Positions 8,301-16,097 of a stretch of 64,000 nt of DNA are shown here, in pieces (position 1 is the stretch's first letter; each line of letters begins with the position of its first letter). The position numbers and the translations under genes were made by a program. Origin of the DNA: Pseudomonas sp. Gutcm_11s (GTDB taxonomy: Bacteria; Pseudomonadota; Gammaproteobacteria; Pseudomonadales; Pseudomonadaceae); assembly GCF_028649395.1 (NCBI RefSeq), contig NZ_JAQSUW010000015.1:164265-228264 (forward strand), written 5' to 3'. Under the pieces are notes generated by a model. That model was not told the DNA's origin. It saw only the letters and a list, made by a program, of their open reading frames with translations, and made no database searches.

Positions 8301-9102
8301 AACCGGTGGTGTTGAGGATCACCGCCGCGTCGGCCTCGTCCAGCCAGGCCTCGACCTGGGCCAGGCATTCGGCCTCCTTGAGGCTGGCGACGGCGATGGG
8401 CAGCGGGTTGAGACCCTGGGCCTGCAGGCGCTGGCAGAAGATATCGACGAAGGCGGTGTTAGCGGCCTGCACCTGGGCGCGGTAGAACAGCAGCGCCGCC
8501 ACCGGCCGGTCGGGCTGCCAGTCGGCGCGCCAGTGATCCAGGGTTGCCACAGCGTGGCGTGGGTGATGGATCAGCGTGCGCGGCAGGGCGCGTGGCTCGC
8601 TCCAGGGGTAGTCGCGGTCCAGCCAATGGCTGGCGATGCAGTGCAGCAGATGGCGGGCGTTGTCCGCGCCGCCCTGGCGCAGGTACTGCCACAGGCGCTG
8701 GCTGTCCTCGCTCGGCACATTGCTGAGTTCGCTCAGCTCGGGATCGAGGCTGTCGTCGCCGGGCACCAGGATGATCCTGGCGCCCTGGCGGCCCAGCTCG
8801 ACCAGGCGCTCGATGCCGTAGCGCCAGTAGCTGACGCCGCCATGCACCGAGATCAGGATGACCTTGGCGTGGCGCAGTACCTCCTCGACGTAGAAATCCA
8901 CCGAGGCGTGGTTGGGCAGCTGCGCCGGGCTGGCCAGGCGCAGGCTGGGGAAGTCCGCGGGGAGCTCGCGCGCCACCTCGGCCAGCAGCGACAGGTGCGA
9001 GTCGCCGGTGCAGAGGATCACCAGCTCGGCCGGGGTCTGGCCCAGGTCGGCGATGCTGTCGGCCGGCAGGGTGACGCCGGCCTGGGCGCGCAGCAGGTGC
9101 AT
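5368..9102 (-). CDS. cobN: Cobaltochelatase subunit CobN
   Basis: A 1244-aa large subunit of the ATP-dependent cobaltochelatase, which inserts cobalt into hydrogenobyrinic acid a,c-diamide. Length is normal for CobN. The block [20 protein letters not shown] is the conserved tetrapyrrole/metal-binding region shared with ChlH, and the C-terminal part carries the family blocks [13 protein letters not shown] and [15 protein letters not shown]. The AAA+ partners seem to be the ChlI and VWA genes beyond aroF rather than CobS/CobT, none of which is seen here. It starts 1 nt after the cobW stop, so both are in one riboswitch-controlled unit. Confidence 0.95.
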   Translation of the reverse strand: [1244 protein letters not shown]

Positions 9103-9103
9103 G

Positions 9104-10156
9104 TCAGCCGGCCAGTGCGGCCTTCAGCTCCGCCTCGATGGCAGCGCGGTCCAGGGTCTGGCCGATCAGCACCAGGCGGCTCTGGCGTGCTTCGCCTTCG
9201 CCCCAGGCGCGGTCGAAGTGGCGGTCGAAGCGCTGGCCGACGCCCTGCACCAGCAGGCGCATGGCCTTGCCGGGGATGGCGGCGAAGCCCTTGACGCGCA
9301 GGATGCCGTGCTTGGCCACGGCGTCCTTCAGGGCGGCCAGCAGGCGCGCTTCCTCGGCCTCCGGCAGGACCAGGTCGAAGGAGTCGAACTCGTCGTGGTC
9401 GTGGTCCTCGTCTTCCTCGTCGTGGTGGGTGCGACGGGCGTCGATGTGCAGCTCGGTCTCGCAGTTCAGGCCGAGCAGCACGCCCAGCGGCAGGTCGCCG
9501 CCCTGGGCCTCGATCACCTTGACTGCCGGCGGCAACTCCTCGGCCACTTCGGCGCGCACGGCGGCCAGGGCATCGGCGTCGAGCAGGTCGGTCTTGTTCA
9601 GCACCACCAGGTCGGCGCTGGCCAGCTGGTCGGCGAACAGCTCGTGCAGCGGCGACTCGTGGTCGAGGTTGGGGTCCTGCTTGCGCTGGGCGTCCACTTG
9701 GTCGGGGAAGGCGGCGAAGGTGCCGGCGGCCACGGCCGGGCTGTCGACCACGGTGATCACCGCATCCACGGTGCAGGCGGTGCGGATTTCCGGCCAGTTG
9801 AAGGCCTGTACCAGCGGCTTGGGCAGGGCCAGGCCGGAGGTTTCGATAAGGATGTGGTCCAGCTCGCCACGACGCGCCACCAGCTCGCGCATCACCGGGA
9901 AGAACTCTTCCTGCACGGTGCAGCACAGGCAGCCGTTGGCCAGTTCGTAGACGCGGCCGTTGGCTTCTTCCTCGGTGCAGCCGATGGAGCACTGCTTGAG
10001 GATGGCGCCGTCGATGCCCAGTTCGCCGAATTCGTTGACGATCACCGCGATGCGGCGGCCGCCGGCGTTGGCCAGCAGGTGGCGGAGCAGGGTGGTTTTA
10101 CCGGCACCGAGAAAGCCGGTGACGATGGTGACGGGAAGTTTGGCGAGCGATTGCAT
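9104..10156 (-). CDS. cobW: CobW-family GTPase (cobalt/zinc metallochaperone)
   Basis: A 350-aa G3E GTPase. Walker A is GFLGAGKTT (residues 14-22), the metal-binding CxCC motif lies in NGCLCCTVQ near 75-82, and NKTDLLD is the guanine-specificity motif. A His/Asp/Glu-rich stretch (HHDEEDEDHDHDE) lies before the C-terminal CobW domain and probably binds metal. In the cobalamin setting it is expected to handle cobalt supply for CobN, the next gene. First gene after a cobalamin riboswitch, so expression should fall when cobalamin is plentiful. Confidence 0.93.
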   Translation of the reverse strand: MQSLAKLPVTIVTGFLGAGKTTLLRHLLANAGGRRIAVIVNEFGELGIDGAILKQCSIGCTEEEANGRVYELANGCLCCTVQEEFFPVMRELVARRGELDHILIETSGLALPKPLVQAFNWPEIRTACTVDAVITVVDSPAVAAGTFAAFPDQVDAQRKQDPNLDHESPLHELFADQLASADLVVLNKTDLLDADALAAVRAEVAEELPPAVKVIEAQGGDLPLGVLLGLNCETELHIDARRTHHDEEDEDHDHDEFDSFDLVLPEAEEARLLAALKDAVAKHGILRVKGFAAIPGKAMRLLVQGVGQRFDRHFDRAWGEGEARQSRLVLIGQTLDRAAIEAELKAALAG

Positions 10157-10263
10157 GGCAGCCCCGGAAGCGTCGTGAAATGGACGGACGGGCAGGGCGG
10201 GGCACGCGCGGACGAGCGAGGGCCGAACACCACCGGATCACCCCGCCCGGTTGTCGAAACATT

Positions 10264-10446
10264 TGCGAGGCAGGTCTCCTGGCTCACGGCGTGGAACTTT
10301 GGGGTTCCTGATCCTTCGCCTTCCCGCCTGGTGGCAGTGGCATTTCGAAGGATTTCGTCCGTTCACAGTTGCGGGGGCAGCCAGGGCATGGACCCTGTTC
10401 CCTCTTAGCTTCTTCGGCTGGCGAAGAAGAACCTCGGAAAGGCTGC
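10264..10446 (-). promoter_or_regulatory. Cobalamin riboswitch upstream of cobW-cobN
   Basis: Read on the minus strand, this region holds the hallmark B12-box GCTGCCCCCGCAACTGTGA, then a TGCCACTG block, GGGAAGGCG, and the closing GCCAGGAGACCTGCC motif, in the order expected of an AdoCbl riboswitch aptamer. It begins about where transcription from the -10 at 10448-10453 should start and ends 107 nt before the cobW ATG. How it acts on cobW was not resolved; no obvious terminator follows. Confidence 0.92.
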
Positions 10447-10447
10447 A

Positions 10448-10490
10448 AGGCTACGCAGTGCCCCAAGGGTGGTCAACCGCGCGGTTGACG
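10448..10490. promoter_or_regulatory. Back-to-back promoters with an 18-bp palindrome between two cobalamin riboswitches
   Basis: GTCAACCGCGCGGTTGAC at 10472-10489 is a perfect palindrome. Each half contributes a TTGAC -35 hexamer. The leftward promoter is TTGACC, 17 bp, TAGCCT (10453-10448). The rightward one is TTGACG (10485-10490), 17 bp, ATGTTC (10508-10513), which is a poor -10. The transcription starts would fall just before the two riboswitches. The shared element could bind a symmetric regulator or polymerase in competition. Confidence 0.55.
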
Positions 10491-10521
10491 CTGGAGCGGG
10501 CTTCGTGATGTTCTAGAAAAG

Positions 10522-10720
10522 CTGTTTCAGGTGCCTCTCGCCGCCGTGCGCGAGGTGAAACGGGAAGCCGGTGGGCCCTTCTCCGCGTGGAGTGGGCGAG
10601 TCCGGCGCTGCCCCCGCAACGGTAAGCGATCGACGGGTCCTCAATGCCACTGTGCCTCGCGCATGGGAAGGCCGACCCGGTTCCTGCAAAGGCGTCGCAA
10701 GCCCGGAGACCGGCCTGAAT
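10522..10720 (+). promoter_or_regulatory. Cobalamin riboswitch upstream of cbtB-cbtA-cobE-cobM
   Basis: The plus strand shows TTTCAGGTGCC, GTGAAACGGGAAGCCGGTG, GCGCTGCCCCCGCAACGG, GCCACTGTG, ATGGGAAGGCC and the closing GCCCGGAGACCGGCCTG, the complete order of a cobalamin riboswitch. About 190 nt of leader separates it from cbtB. It should repress cobalt uptake and CobE/CobM synthesis when adenosylcobalamin is abundant. Confidence 0.94.
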
Positions 10721-10874
10721 CTTCGTTAGAACCCGATGAGACGCCTCGTGAGCCAGGGCCTGCCGTTGTTGCGCAGGGCTGGTGCGCAGCAGGAGTCGAA
10801 CGGGCTCGTTGGCAACCCGCGGTGGGCGGGCGCATGCCGGTTTATGGCCCTGGGCGGGCCATTTCCTTGCTGCG

Positions 10875-10906
10875 ACCTTCTGCCGGAATACCAATCCCTG
10901 GAAGGT
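10875..10906 (+). promoter_or_regulatory. Possible SD-masking stem before cbtB
   Basis: ACCTTC (10875-10880) is exactly complementary to GAAGGT (10901-10906), which contains the cbtB ribosome binding site 7 nt before the ATG. This could be the translational expression platform of the upstream cobalamin riboswitch. The stem is only 6 bp, so it is tentative. Confidence 0.35.
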
Positions 10907-10913
10907 GCCCATC

Positions 10914-11099
10914 ATGTCCAGCCGCACGCTGTCGTCCTCCGTCGCCGTTTCACTCCCGTTGTCCAAACGCCTGGCCATCGCCGCCGGCAGCTGCCTGCTC
11001 GGCGCGCTGCTGATCTTCGTCGCTGGCTTCTCGCACATCGAGGCGATGCACAACGCCGCCCACGATACGCGCCACAGCGCCGCCTTCCCCTGCCACTGA
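10914..11099 (+). CDS. cbtB: Cobalt transporter subunit CbtB
   Basis: A 61-aa protein with one membrane segment (about residues 18-40) and a C-terminal metal-binding tail, EAMHNAAHDTRHSAAFPCH, the characteristic CbtB His/Cys motif. CbtA/CbtB is a predicted cobalt importer recognised by its linkage to cobalamin riboswitches, and this copy follows one. GGAAGG precedes the ATG. It is separated by 11 bp from cbtA. Transport of cobalt rather than another metal is inferred from context. Confidence 0.9.
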   Translation: MSSRTLSSSVAVSLPLSKRLAIAAGSCLLGALLIFVAGFSHIEAMHNAAHDTRHSAAFPCH

Positions 11100-11110
11100 G
11101 ACCGCCCGCC

Positions 11111-11833
11111 ATGATCAAGCGCATCGCCCAGACTGCGGGCTTCTCCGGCCTGCTGGCCGCCATCGTCCTGACCCTGCTGCAGAGCCTGTGGGTCACCCCG
11201 CTGATTCTGCATGCGGAAACCTTCGAGACCGCCGAGCCGGTGGCCGAGCACAGCCACGAGGCGCCAGTCGCCGCCCATGAACACGAGCACGAGGCGAGTG
11301 CCGGCCACAGCCATGACGGCGAGGCCTGGGCGCCGGAAGATGGCTGGCAGCGCACCCTGGCCACCGGCCTGAGCAACCTGGTGGTGGCCGTTGGCTTCGC
11401 GCTGATGCTGGCCGGCCTGTTCACCCTGCGTGCACCGAACCAGACCTGGCAGGGCCTGCTCTGGGGCCTGGGCGGTTTTGCCGTGTTCAGCCTGGCGCCA
11501 TCCGCCGGCCTGCCGCCGGAGCTGCCGGGCACCGCCGCCGCTGACCTGCTGCTGCGCCAGTACTGGTGGATCGGCACTGCTGTCGCCACCGCCGCCGGCC
11601 TGGGCTTGATCGCCTTCGGTTGCAACTGGGCACTGCGTGGCGTTGGCCTGGTGCTGCTGGCCGTGCCGCACCTGATCGGCGCGCCGCATCCGGAAGTGCA
11701 CGAGAGCCTGGCGCCCGCCGCCCTGGAGCGTGAGTTCATCCTCGCCTCGCTGCTGACCAACGCCGTGTTCTGGTCCGCCCTGGGCCTGGCCGCCGCCTGG
11801 TTCTTCGCCCGTGGCGAACAGCAGGGAGCCTGA
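11111..11833 (+). CDS. cbtA: Cobalt transporter subunit CbtA
   Basis: A 240-aa integral membrane protein with about five or six hydrophobic segments. After the first segment is a His-rich loop (HSHEAPVAAHEHEHE, then GHSHDG, residues about 45-72) that probably binds cobalt on the periplasmic side, and PHLIGAPHPE near 190 is a further conserved His block of the family. It forms the predicted cobalt importer with CbtB just upstream. The stop at 11831 is followed 4 nt later by the GTG of cobE, so the four genes are likely one transcript. Confidence 0.9.
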   Translation: MIKRIAQTAGFSGLLAAIVLTLLQSLWVTPLILHAETFETAEPVAEHSHEAPVAAHEHEHEASAGHSHDGEAWAPEDGWQRTLATGLSNLVVAVGFALMLAGLFTLRAPNQTWQGLLWGLGGFAVFSLAPSAGLPPELPGTAAADLLLRQYWWIGTAVATAAGLGLIAFGCNWALRGVGLVLLAVPHLIGAPHPEVHESLAPAALEREFILASLLTNAVFWSALGLAAAWFFARGEQQGA

Positions 11834-11837
11834 TCCT

Positions 11838-12224
11838 GTGATCGTCGCCGGTCTCGGCTGCCGTCGCGGATGCACGGCGGCCGAGCTGCGCGAATTGCTG
11901 GAGCAGACCCTGGCGCAGCTCGCGCTGCCGCTGAGCGCGCTGGATGGCCTGGCCAGCAGCGCACTCAAGCGCGATGAGGCCGGGCTGCTGCAGCTGGCCG
12001 CCGAGCTCAAGCTGCCGCTGGATTTCTTCTCGGCCGAACAGCTGGCGGCTCACGAGTCGCAGCTGAGCGAAGGCTCGGAGTTCGTGCGTGAGTTGACCGG
12101 CGCCGCCAGCGTGGCTGAGGCCAGTGCCTTGGCCAGTGCAAGTGAGCGCTCCGGCCGTGTCGCCGCCCTGATCTGTCCCAAGCAACGCAGCGCCGCTGCT
12201 ACCCTGGCCATCGCCCGCGCCTGA
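11838..12224 (+). CDS. cobE: CobE, cobalamin biosynthesis protein (CbiG C-terminal family)
   Basis: A 128-aa protein of the CobE/CbiG_C family, opening [12 protein letters not shown] with the conserved GLGCRRG loop and including the [11 protein letters not shown] block. CobE is a stand-alone version of the CbiG C-terminal domain; it is needed for cobalamin synthesis in aerobic organisms but its exact reaction is unsettled. The GTG at 11838 has AGGGAG 9 nt upstream. An in-frame GTG at 11811 would overlap cbtA without a good site. The cobM ATG follows 14 nt after the stop. Confidence 0.88.
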   Translation: MIVAGLGCRRGCTAAELRELLEQTLAQLALPLSALDGLASSALKRDEAGLLQLAAELKLPLDFFSAEQLAAHESQLSEGSEFVRELTGAASVAEASALASASERSGRVAALICPKQRSAAATLAIARA

Positions 12225-12238
12225 CATCGGAACCTCTC

Positions 12239-13006
12239 ATGACCGTCTATTTCATCGGCGCCGGCCCCGGCGATCCCGAGCTGATCACCGTCAAGGGGCA
12301 GCGCCTGATCCGCAGCTGTCCGGTGATCCTTTATGCCGGCTCGCTGGTGCCCGAGGCTGTGCTGCAGGGCCACAGCGCCGAGCAGGTGGTGAACACCGCC
12401 GAACTGCATCTGCAGCAGATCGTCACGCTGCTGGCCGAAGCTCACGCCAGGGGCCAGGACGTGGCCCGCGTGCATTCTGGAGACCCCTCGCTGTACGGCG
12501 CCATCGGCGAGCAGATTCGTGAGCTGCGCGCGCTGCAGATTCCCTTCGAGATCGTCCCCGGTGTGACTGCCACCGCAGTCTGTGCGGCGCTGCTGGAGGC
12601 CGAGCTGACCCTGCCCGAGGTGGCGCAGACGGTGATCCTCACCCGCTACGGCCACAACTCGCCGATGCCGGCGGGGGAGGAGCTGGGCGCCCTGGCCAGC
12701 CACCGTGCGACCCTGGCCATTCACCTCGGCGTGCAGCATCTGCCGCGCATCGTTGAAGAATTGCTGCCGCACTACGGTGCCGATTGCCCGGTCGCCGTGG
12801 TGCATCGCGCCAGCTGGCCGGATCAGGATTGGGTACGCGGCACCCTGGCGGATATCGAGGCCAGGGTGGCGGCGAAGGGCTTTCGCCGTACCGCGCTGAT
12901 CCTGGTCGGTAGGGTGTTGGAGCCTGCGGACTTCAGCGAGTCGGCGCTGTATGCCGAGGCTACTCGCCACCTGTTCAGGAAAGACGGCGCAGGCAGTACA
13001 GACTGA
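12239..13006 (+). CDS. cobM: Precorrin-4 C11-methyltransferase
   Basis: A 255-aa SAM-dependent tetrapyrrole methylase that converts precorrin-4 to precorrin-5, the substrate of CobF in this window. The N-terminal [13 protein letters not shown] motif, [11 protein letters not shown] and [13 protein letters not shown] are the family signatures. Length is typical. Last gene of the cbtBA-cobE-cobM unit. Its 3' end overlaps a convergent 98-aa gene by 32 bp. Confidence 0.95.
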   Translation: MTVYFIGAGPGDPELITVKGQRLIRSCPVILYAGSLVPEAVLQGHSAEQVVNTAELHLQQIVTLLAEAHARGQDVARVHSGDPSLYGAIGEQIRELRALQIPFEIVPGVTATAVCAALLEAELTLPEVAQTVILTRYGHNSPMPAGEELGALASHRATLAIHLGVQHLPRIVEELLPHYGADCPVAVVHRASWPDQDWVRGTLADIEARVAAKGFRRTALILVGRVLEPADFSESALYAEATRHLFRKDGAGSTD

Positions 13007-13271
13007 GGTCGCTGTTGCCCTGGTTGTCGGCGATGGCGATCTCGCCGCCCAGCGCTTTCAATCGCGTGTTCAGTTCGCTGGCGTAGAGCGTTTGGCGAAA
13101 GCGCGGGTAGTCCAGCTGCGGCGCCAGCCACTGCTGCAGCTGCGGCAGCCGGAAGGCCCAGTAGCCGGCTTGGCAATCGAAGCCCGCCGCCTGCAGCTGG
13201 GCGAGCAGGGCGGCTTCGCCGGCGAGCACGGCCTGGCACTGGGCGAAGAAGCTTTCCACGGGATCGTTCAT
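12975..13271 (-). CDS. Conserved hypothetical protein (98 aa)
   Basis: A 98-aa soluble protein with no recognised domain and no signal peptide. It is rich in Gln and Leu, with aromatic residues in the centre ([16 protein letters not shown]). The ATG at 13271 is the first methionine consistent with its length; an upstream ATG at 13367 would run into the divergent glycosylase gene. It ends inside cobM (32-bp tail overlap, convergent). Codon use looks native. Reality as a gene is moderately supported; function unknown. Confidence 0.55.
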   Translation of the reverse strand: MNDPVESFFAQCQAVLAGEAALLAQLQAAGFDCQAGYWAFRLPQLQQWLAPQLDYPRFRQTLYASELNTRLKALGGEIAIADNQGNSDLSLYCLRRLS

Positions 13272-13343
13272 GGCGGCGAATATTGCGTGCCGTTGAGGGT
13301 GCGGGCAACCTGTGCGGCCTACGCAACACCGCAAGGACACCCA

Positions 13344-14015
13344 ATGCGCGACTACAAATGGCTCCATGAGTACTGCCTCAACCGCTTCGGCTCGGCCGCG
13401 GCGCTGGAGGCCAGGCTGCCGCAGCCGAAAAGCGACGCCGAGTTGCGCGAGCTGAGCGATGACCGCTACCTGTCGCTAATCGCACTGCGGGTGTTTCGCG
13501 CTGGTCTCAAGCACAGCCTGGTGGACGCCAAGTGGCCGGCCTTCGAGCAGGCGTTCTTCGGCTTCGATCCGCAGAAGGTGGTGCTGATGGGCGCGGAGCA
13601 CCTGGAGCGGCTGATGCAGGACGCGCGGCTGATTCGACACCTGGGCAAGCTCAAGAGCGTGCCGCGCAACGCCCAGTTCGTCCTCGATGTGCAGAAGGAA
13701 AAAGGCCGCTTCGGTGCGCTGATCGCCGACTGGCCGGTGACCGACATCGTCGGCCTGTGGAAATACCTGGCCAAGCACGGCAACCAGCTGGGCGGCCTCT
13801 CGGCACCGCGTTTCCTGCGCATGGTCGGCAAGGACACCTTCATCCCTACCGACGACATGGTCGCCGCGCTCAAGGCCCAGGACATCATCGACAAGGCGCC
13901 GACCAGCCTGAAGGACCTGGCCCTGGTGCAGGCTGCCTTCAATGAGTGGCACGCGCAGAGTGGGCGGCCGTTGTGTCAGCTGTCGGTGATGCTGGCGCAT
14001 ACGGTCAATCACTAA
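13344..14015 (+). CDS. DNA-3-methyladenine glycosylase I family protein
   Basis: A 223-aa protein of the methyladenine glycosylase (Tag) family, which removes 3-methyladenine from DNA. Visible family blocks are the early aromatic motif YKWLHEYC, ALRVFRAGLKHSLVDAKWPAFEQAFFGFDP (in two conserved pieces), DARLIRHLGKLKSVPRNA and GKDTFIPTDDM. It is a divergent, longer relative of E. coli Tag, and the classical zinc-snap Cys/His set is not obvious, so activity is inferred. AAGGA precedes the ATG. The sirtuin gene follows after 33 bp. Confidence 0.75.
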   Translation: MRDYKWLHEYCLNRFGSAAALEARLPQPKSDAELRELSDDRYLSLIALRVFRAGLKHSLVDAKWPAFEQAFFGFDPQKVVLMGAEHLERLMQDARLIRHLGKLKSVPRNAQFVLDVQKEKGRFGALIADWPVTDIVGLWKYLAKHGNQLGGLSAPRFLRMVGKDTFIPTDDMVAALKAQDIIDKAPTSLKDLALVQAAFNEWHAQSGRPLCQLSVMLAHTVNH

Positions 14016-14048
14016 CAAAGCCGCTTTGTGGTCCGAGGAGGTAATGCC

Positions 14049-14816
14049 ATGCAGCAGGACATTCTTCGTGTCGCCCAGGCCATCCAGAAGGCCGAGCGCA
14101 TTCTGATCATCACCGGCGCCGGGCTCTCGGCGGATTCCGGGCTGCCTACCTATCGCGGTCTCGGCGGCCTGTACAACGGCCTGACGGCCGAGGGCCTACC
14201 CATCGAGGCGGCGTTGTCCGGGCCGATGCTGCAGTGCGATCCGGCGCTGTGCTGGAAGTACTTGGCGCAGCTCGGCGAGGCCTGCCTGGCTGCCAGCCCC
14301 AACGCCGGGCACGCTGCTATCGCCGAGCTGCAGCGGCGCAAGCCGGGTTGCTGGGTGCTGACGCAGAACATCGACGGCTATCACCGCCAGGCGGGTTCGC
14401 CGATGGAGCGGCTGATCGAGATCCACGGCGAGCTGGCGCCGCTGTTCTGCCAGTCCTGCGGTGCAGAAGATGCCGAGCTGGCCGCGCACCTGCACAAGCC
14501 CTTGCCGCCACGCTGTGCTCGATGTGGAGGCGTGCTGCGCCCGCCGGTGGTGCTGTTCGAGGAGATGCTGCCCGAGGATGCCATTGGTCGGCTTTATGAT
14601 CAGGTGCATCAGGGGTTCGATGTGGTTATCGCGGTGGGTACTACCGCGAGCTTCCCCTACATAGTCGAACCGGTGGTGCAGGCCCGCAGGAATGGGGGTT
14701 TCACCGTGGAAGTGAACCCACAGAAGACCGAAATCAGCCGCTGGCTGGACGTCCATTTGTCAGGAAGGGCGTCAGACGTTTTGCCGGAACTACTAAGTCA
14801 CATTTCCGGGCATTGA
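14049..14816 (+). CDS. Sir2-family NAD-dependent protein deacylase
   Basis: A 255-aa sirtuin. GAGLSADSGLPTYRG near residues 23-37 binds NAD, TQNIDGYHRQAG is the conserved QNID block, EIHGEL holds the catalytic His, and CQSC with CARC form the structural zinc site. It should remove acetyl or other acyl groups from lysines in the cytosol. A strong GAGGAGG stands before the ATG at 14049. This gene is called cobB in E. coli, a name also used for cobyrinate synthase later in this window, so the symbol is left blank. It does not seem to belong to the cobalamin pathway. Confidence 0.92.
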   Translation: MQQDILRVAQAIQKAERILIITGAGLSADSGLPTYRGLGGLYNGLTAEGLPIEAALSGPMLQCDPALCWKYLAQLGEACLAASPNAGHAAIAELQRRKPGCWVLTQNIDGYHRQAGSPMERLIEIHGELAPLFCQSCGAEDAELAAHLHKPLPPRCARCGGVLRPPVVLFEEMLPEDAIGRLYDQVHQGFDVVIAVGTTASFPYIVEPVVQARRNGGFTVEVNPQKTEISRWLDVHLSGRASDVLPELLSHISGH

Positions 14817-14885
14817 ATTTGCAAATTACGTCTGGTGACGGCATAGTCGCCCCCTTATAAAAACCAGACAGACACGGTCGTGCCC

Positions 14886-15500
14886 ATGCTAAAGCGCTTC
14901 GCACCCCTCGTGCCCATTGCACTCTCAGTCCTGTTGGTGGCGTGCGCCAACCAGCAGGCACCGCAGCCCCAGATGGATCTGGCGCAACAAGAACCATCGC
15001 AGCCGGTCACCATGCTGACCGACGAGCAGATGGTTGATCTGACCGACGACAAGCCGTATGAGCTGCCGTCGCTGGCAGACAACATCCTGGCCCACGGCCT
15101 GTCCCTGGTCGGTACTCGCTACCGCATGGGCGGTACGTCGACGACCAGCGGCTTCGATTGCAGCGGCTTTGTCGGCTTCCTGTTCAAGGAAGAGGCCGGC
15201 ATGAAGCTGCCGCGCTCCACCCGTGAGTTGATCAACATGGATGCCCCGCTGGTGTCGCGCAGCGACCTGGAACCGGGCGACCTGATCTTCTTCAACAACC
15301 GTGGTCGCGGTCGCGTCAGCCACGCCGGCATCTACCTGGGCGATGACCAGTTCATCCACTCCAGCAGCAGCCGCAGCGGCGGTGTGCGCGTGGACAGCCT
15401 GGACGACAGCTACTGGAGCCGCAGCTACATGGAAGCCAAGCGTGTGCTGGCCATGGCGCCGGAACCCGTTAGCGAGCGACGTTCCCCGCTGCATCGCTGA
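14886..15500 (+). CDS. NlpC/P60 family lipoprotein (peptidoglycan endopeptidase)
   Basis: A 204-aa lipoprotein with signal peptide and lipobox LLVAC. The C-terminal NlpC/P60 cysteine peptidase domain shows Cys in GFDCSGFVG, His in RVSHAGIYLG and a third polar position in FIHSSSS. It probably cuts the D-Glu/diaminopimelate bond of peptide stems at the outer membrane. A GTG 6 nt upstream (14880) is an alternative start. A close paralogue lies 81 bp downstream, so the pair arose by tandem duplication. Confidence 0.88.
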   Translation: MLKRFAPLVPIALSVLLVACANQQAPQPQMDLAQQEPSQPVTMLTDEQMVDLTDDKPYELPSLADNILAHGLSLVGTRYRMGGTSTTSGFDCSGFVGFLFKEEAGMKLPRSTRELINMDAPLVSRSDLEPGDLIFFNNRGRGRVSHAGIYLGDDQFIHSSSSRSGGVRVDSLDDSYWSRSYMEAKRVLAMAPEPVSERRSPLHR

Positions 15501-15581
15501 GTCCGATCCATGCGGCACGGGCCTTGCGCCCGTGCCTGCAAGCCGGCAGAGTAGGGCGCATTCCGGCCAGGACGACCGCCC

Positions 15582-16097
15582 ATGCACTTCACGGCTCGCC
15601 TCTCCCTGCTAGCCCTCGCCGCGCTGCTTACCGCATGCGCCGGCAACCCTCCCTCCCAAGAACCCAGCAATCCCTTCCCTATCGTCGGCGGCAATGCCGA
15701 TGACGTGGTGATTAGCGCCATCGGCCTGGAAGGTACGCCCTATCGCTATGGCGGCAACACGCCGGAGAGCGGCTTCGACTGCAGCGGCCTGATCGGCTAC
15801 GTGTATCGCAATGCCGCCGGCATCGCGCTGCCGCGCTCGACCCGCGACATGATCAACCTGCGTGTGCCCAACGTCGGGCGTGGCGAGCTGCAGAGCGGCG
15901 ATCTGGTGTTCTTCGCCACCAACGGCGGCGGCACGGTCAGCCATGCCGGCATCTACGTCGGCGAGGGCCGCTTCGTGCATGCACCCTCTAGCGGTGGCAC
16001 CGTGCGCCTGGACTACCTGACCCAGGCCTACTGGCAGAAGAGCTACCTCGGCGCCAAGCGGGTGCTGGCTGCCGGCCAACTGGCGCGTCAGCCATGA
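15582..16097 (+). CDS. NlpC/P60 family lipoprotein, second copy
   Basis: A 171-aa paralogue of the preceding gene, with lipobox LLTAC and an NlpC/P60 domain: Cys in GFDCSGLIG, His in TVSHAGIYVG, and FVHAPSSGG. It lacks the 40-residue linker present in the first copy. Expected to be a murein endopeptidase of the outer membrane. Its stop overlaps the next gene's start as ATGA, so it is translationally coupled to the O-methyltransferase even though the functions seem unrelated. Confidence 0.88.
   Translation: MHFTARLSLLALAALLTACAGNPPSQEPSNPFPIVGGNADDVVISAIGLEGTPYRYGGNTPESGFDCSGLIGYVYRNAAGIALPRSTRDMINLRVPNVGRGELQSGDLVFFATNGGGTVSHAGIYVGEGRFVHAPSSGGTVRLDYLTQAYWQKSYLGAKRVLAAGQLARQP

Noticed and set aside
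7447..9294. 615-codon open frame on the plus strand within cobN
   Set aside because: Antisense to cobN, which has family motifs through its length; no motif or SD in the plus-strand frame.
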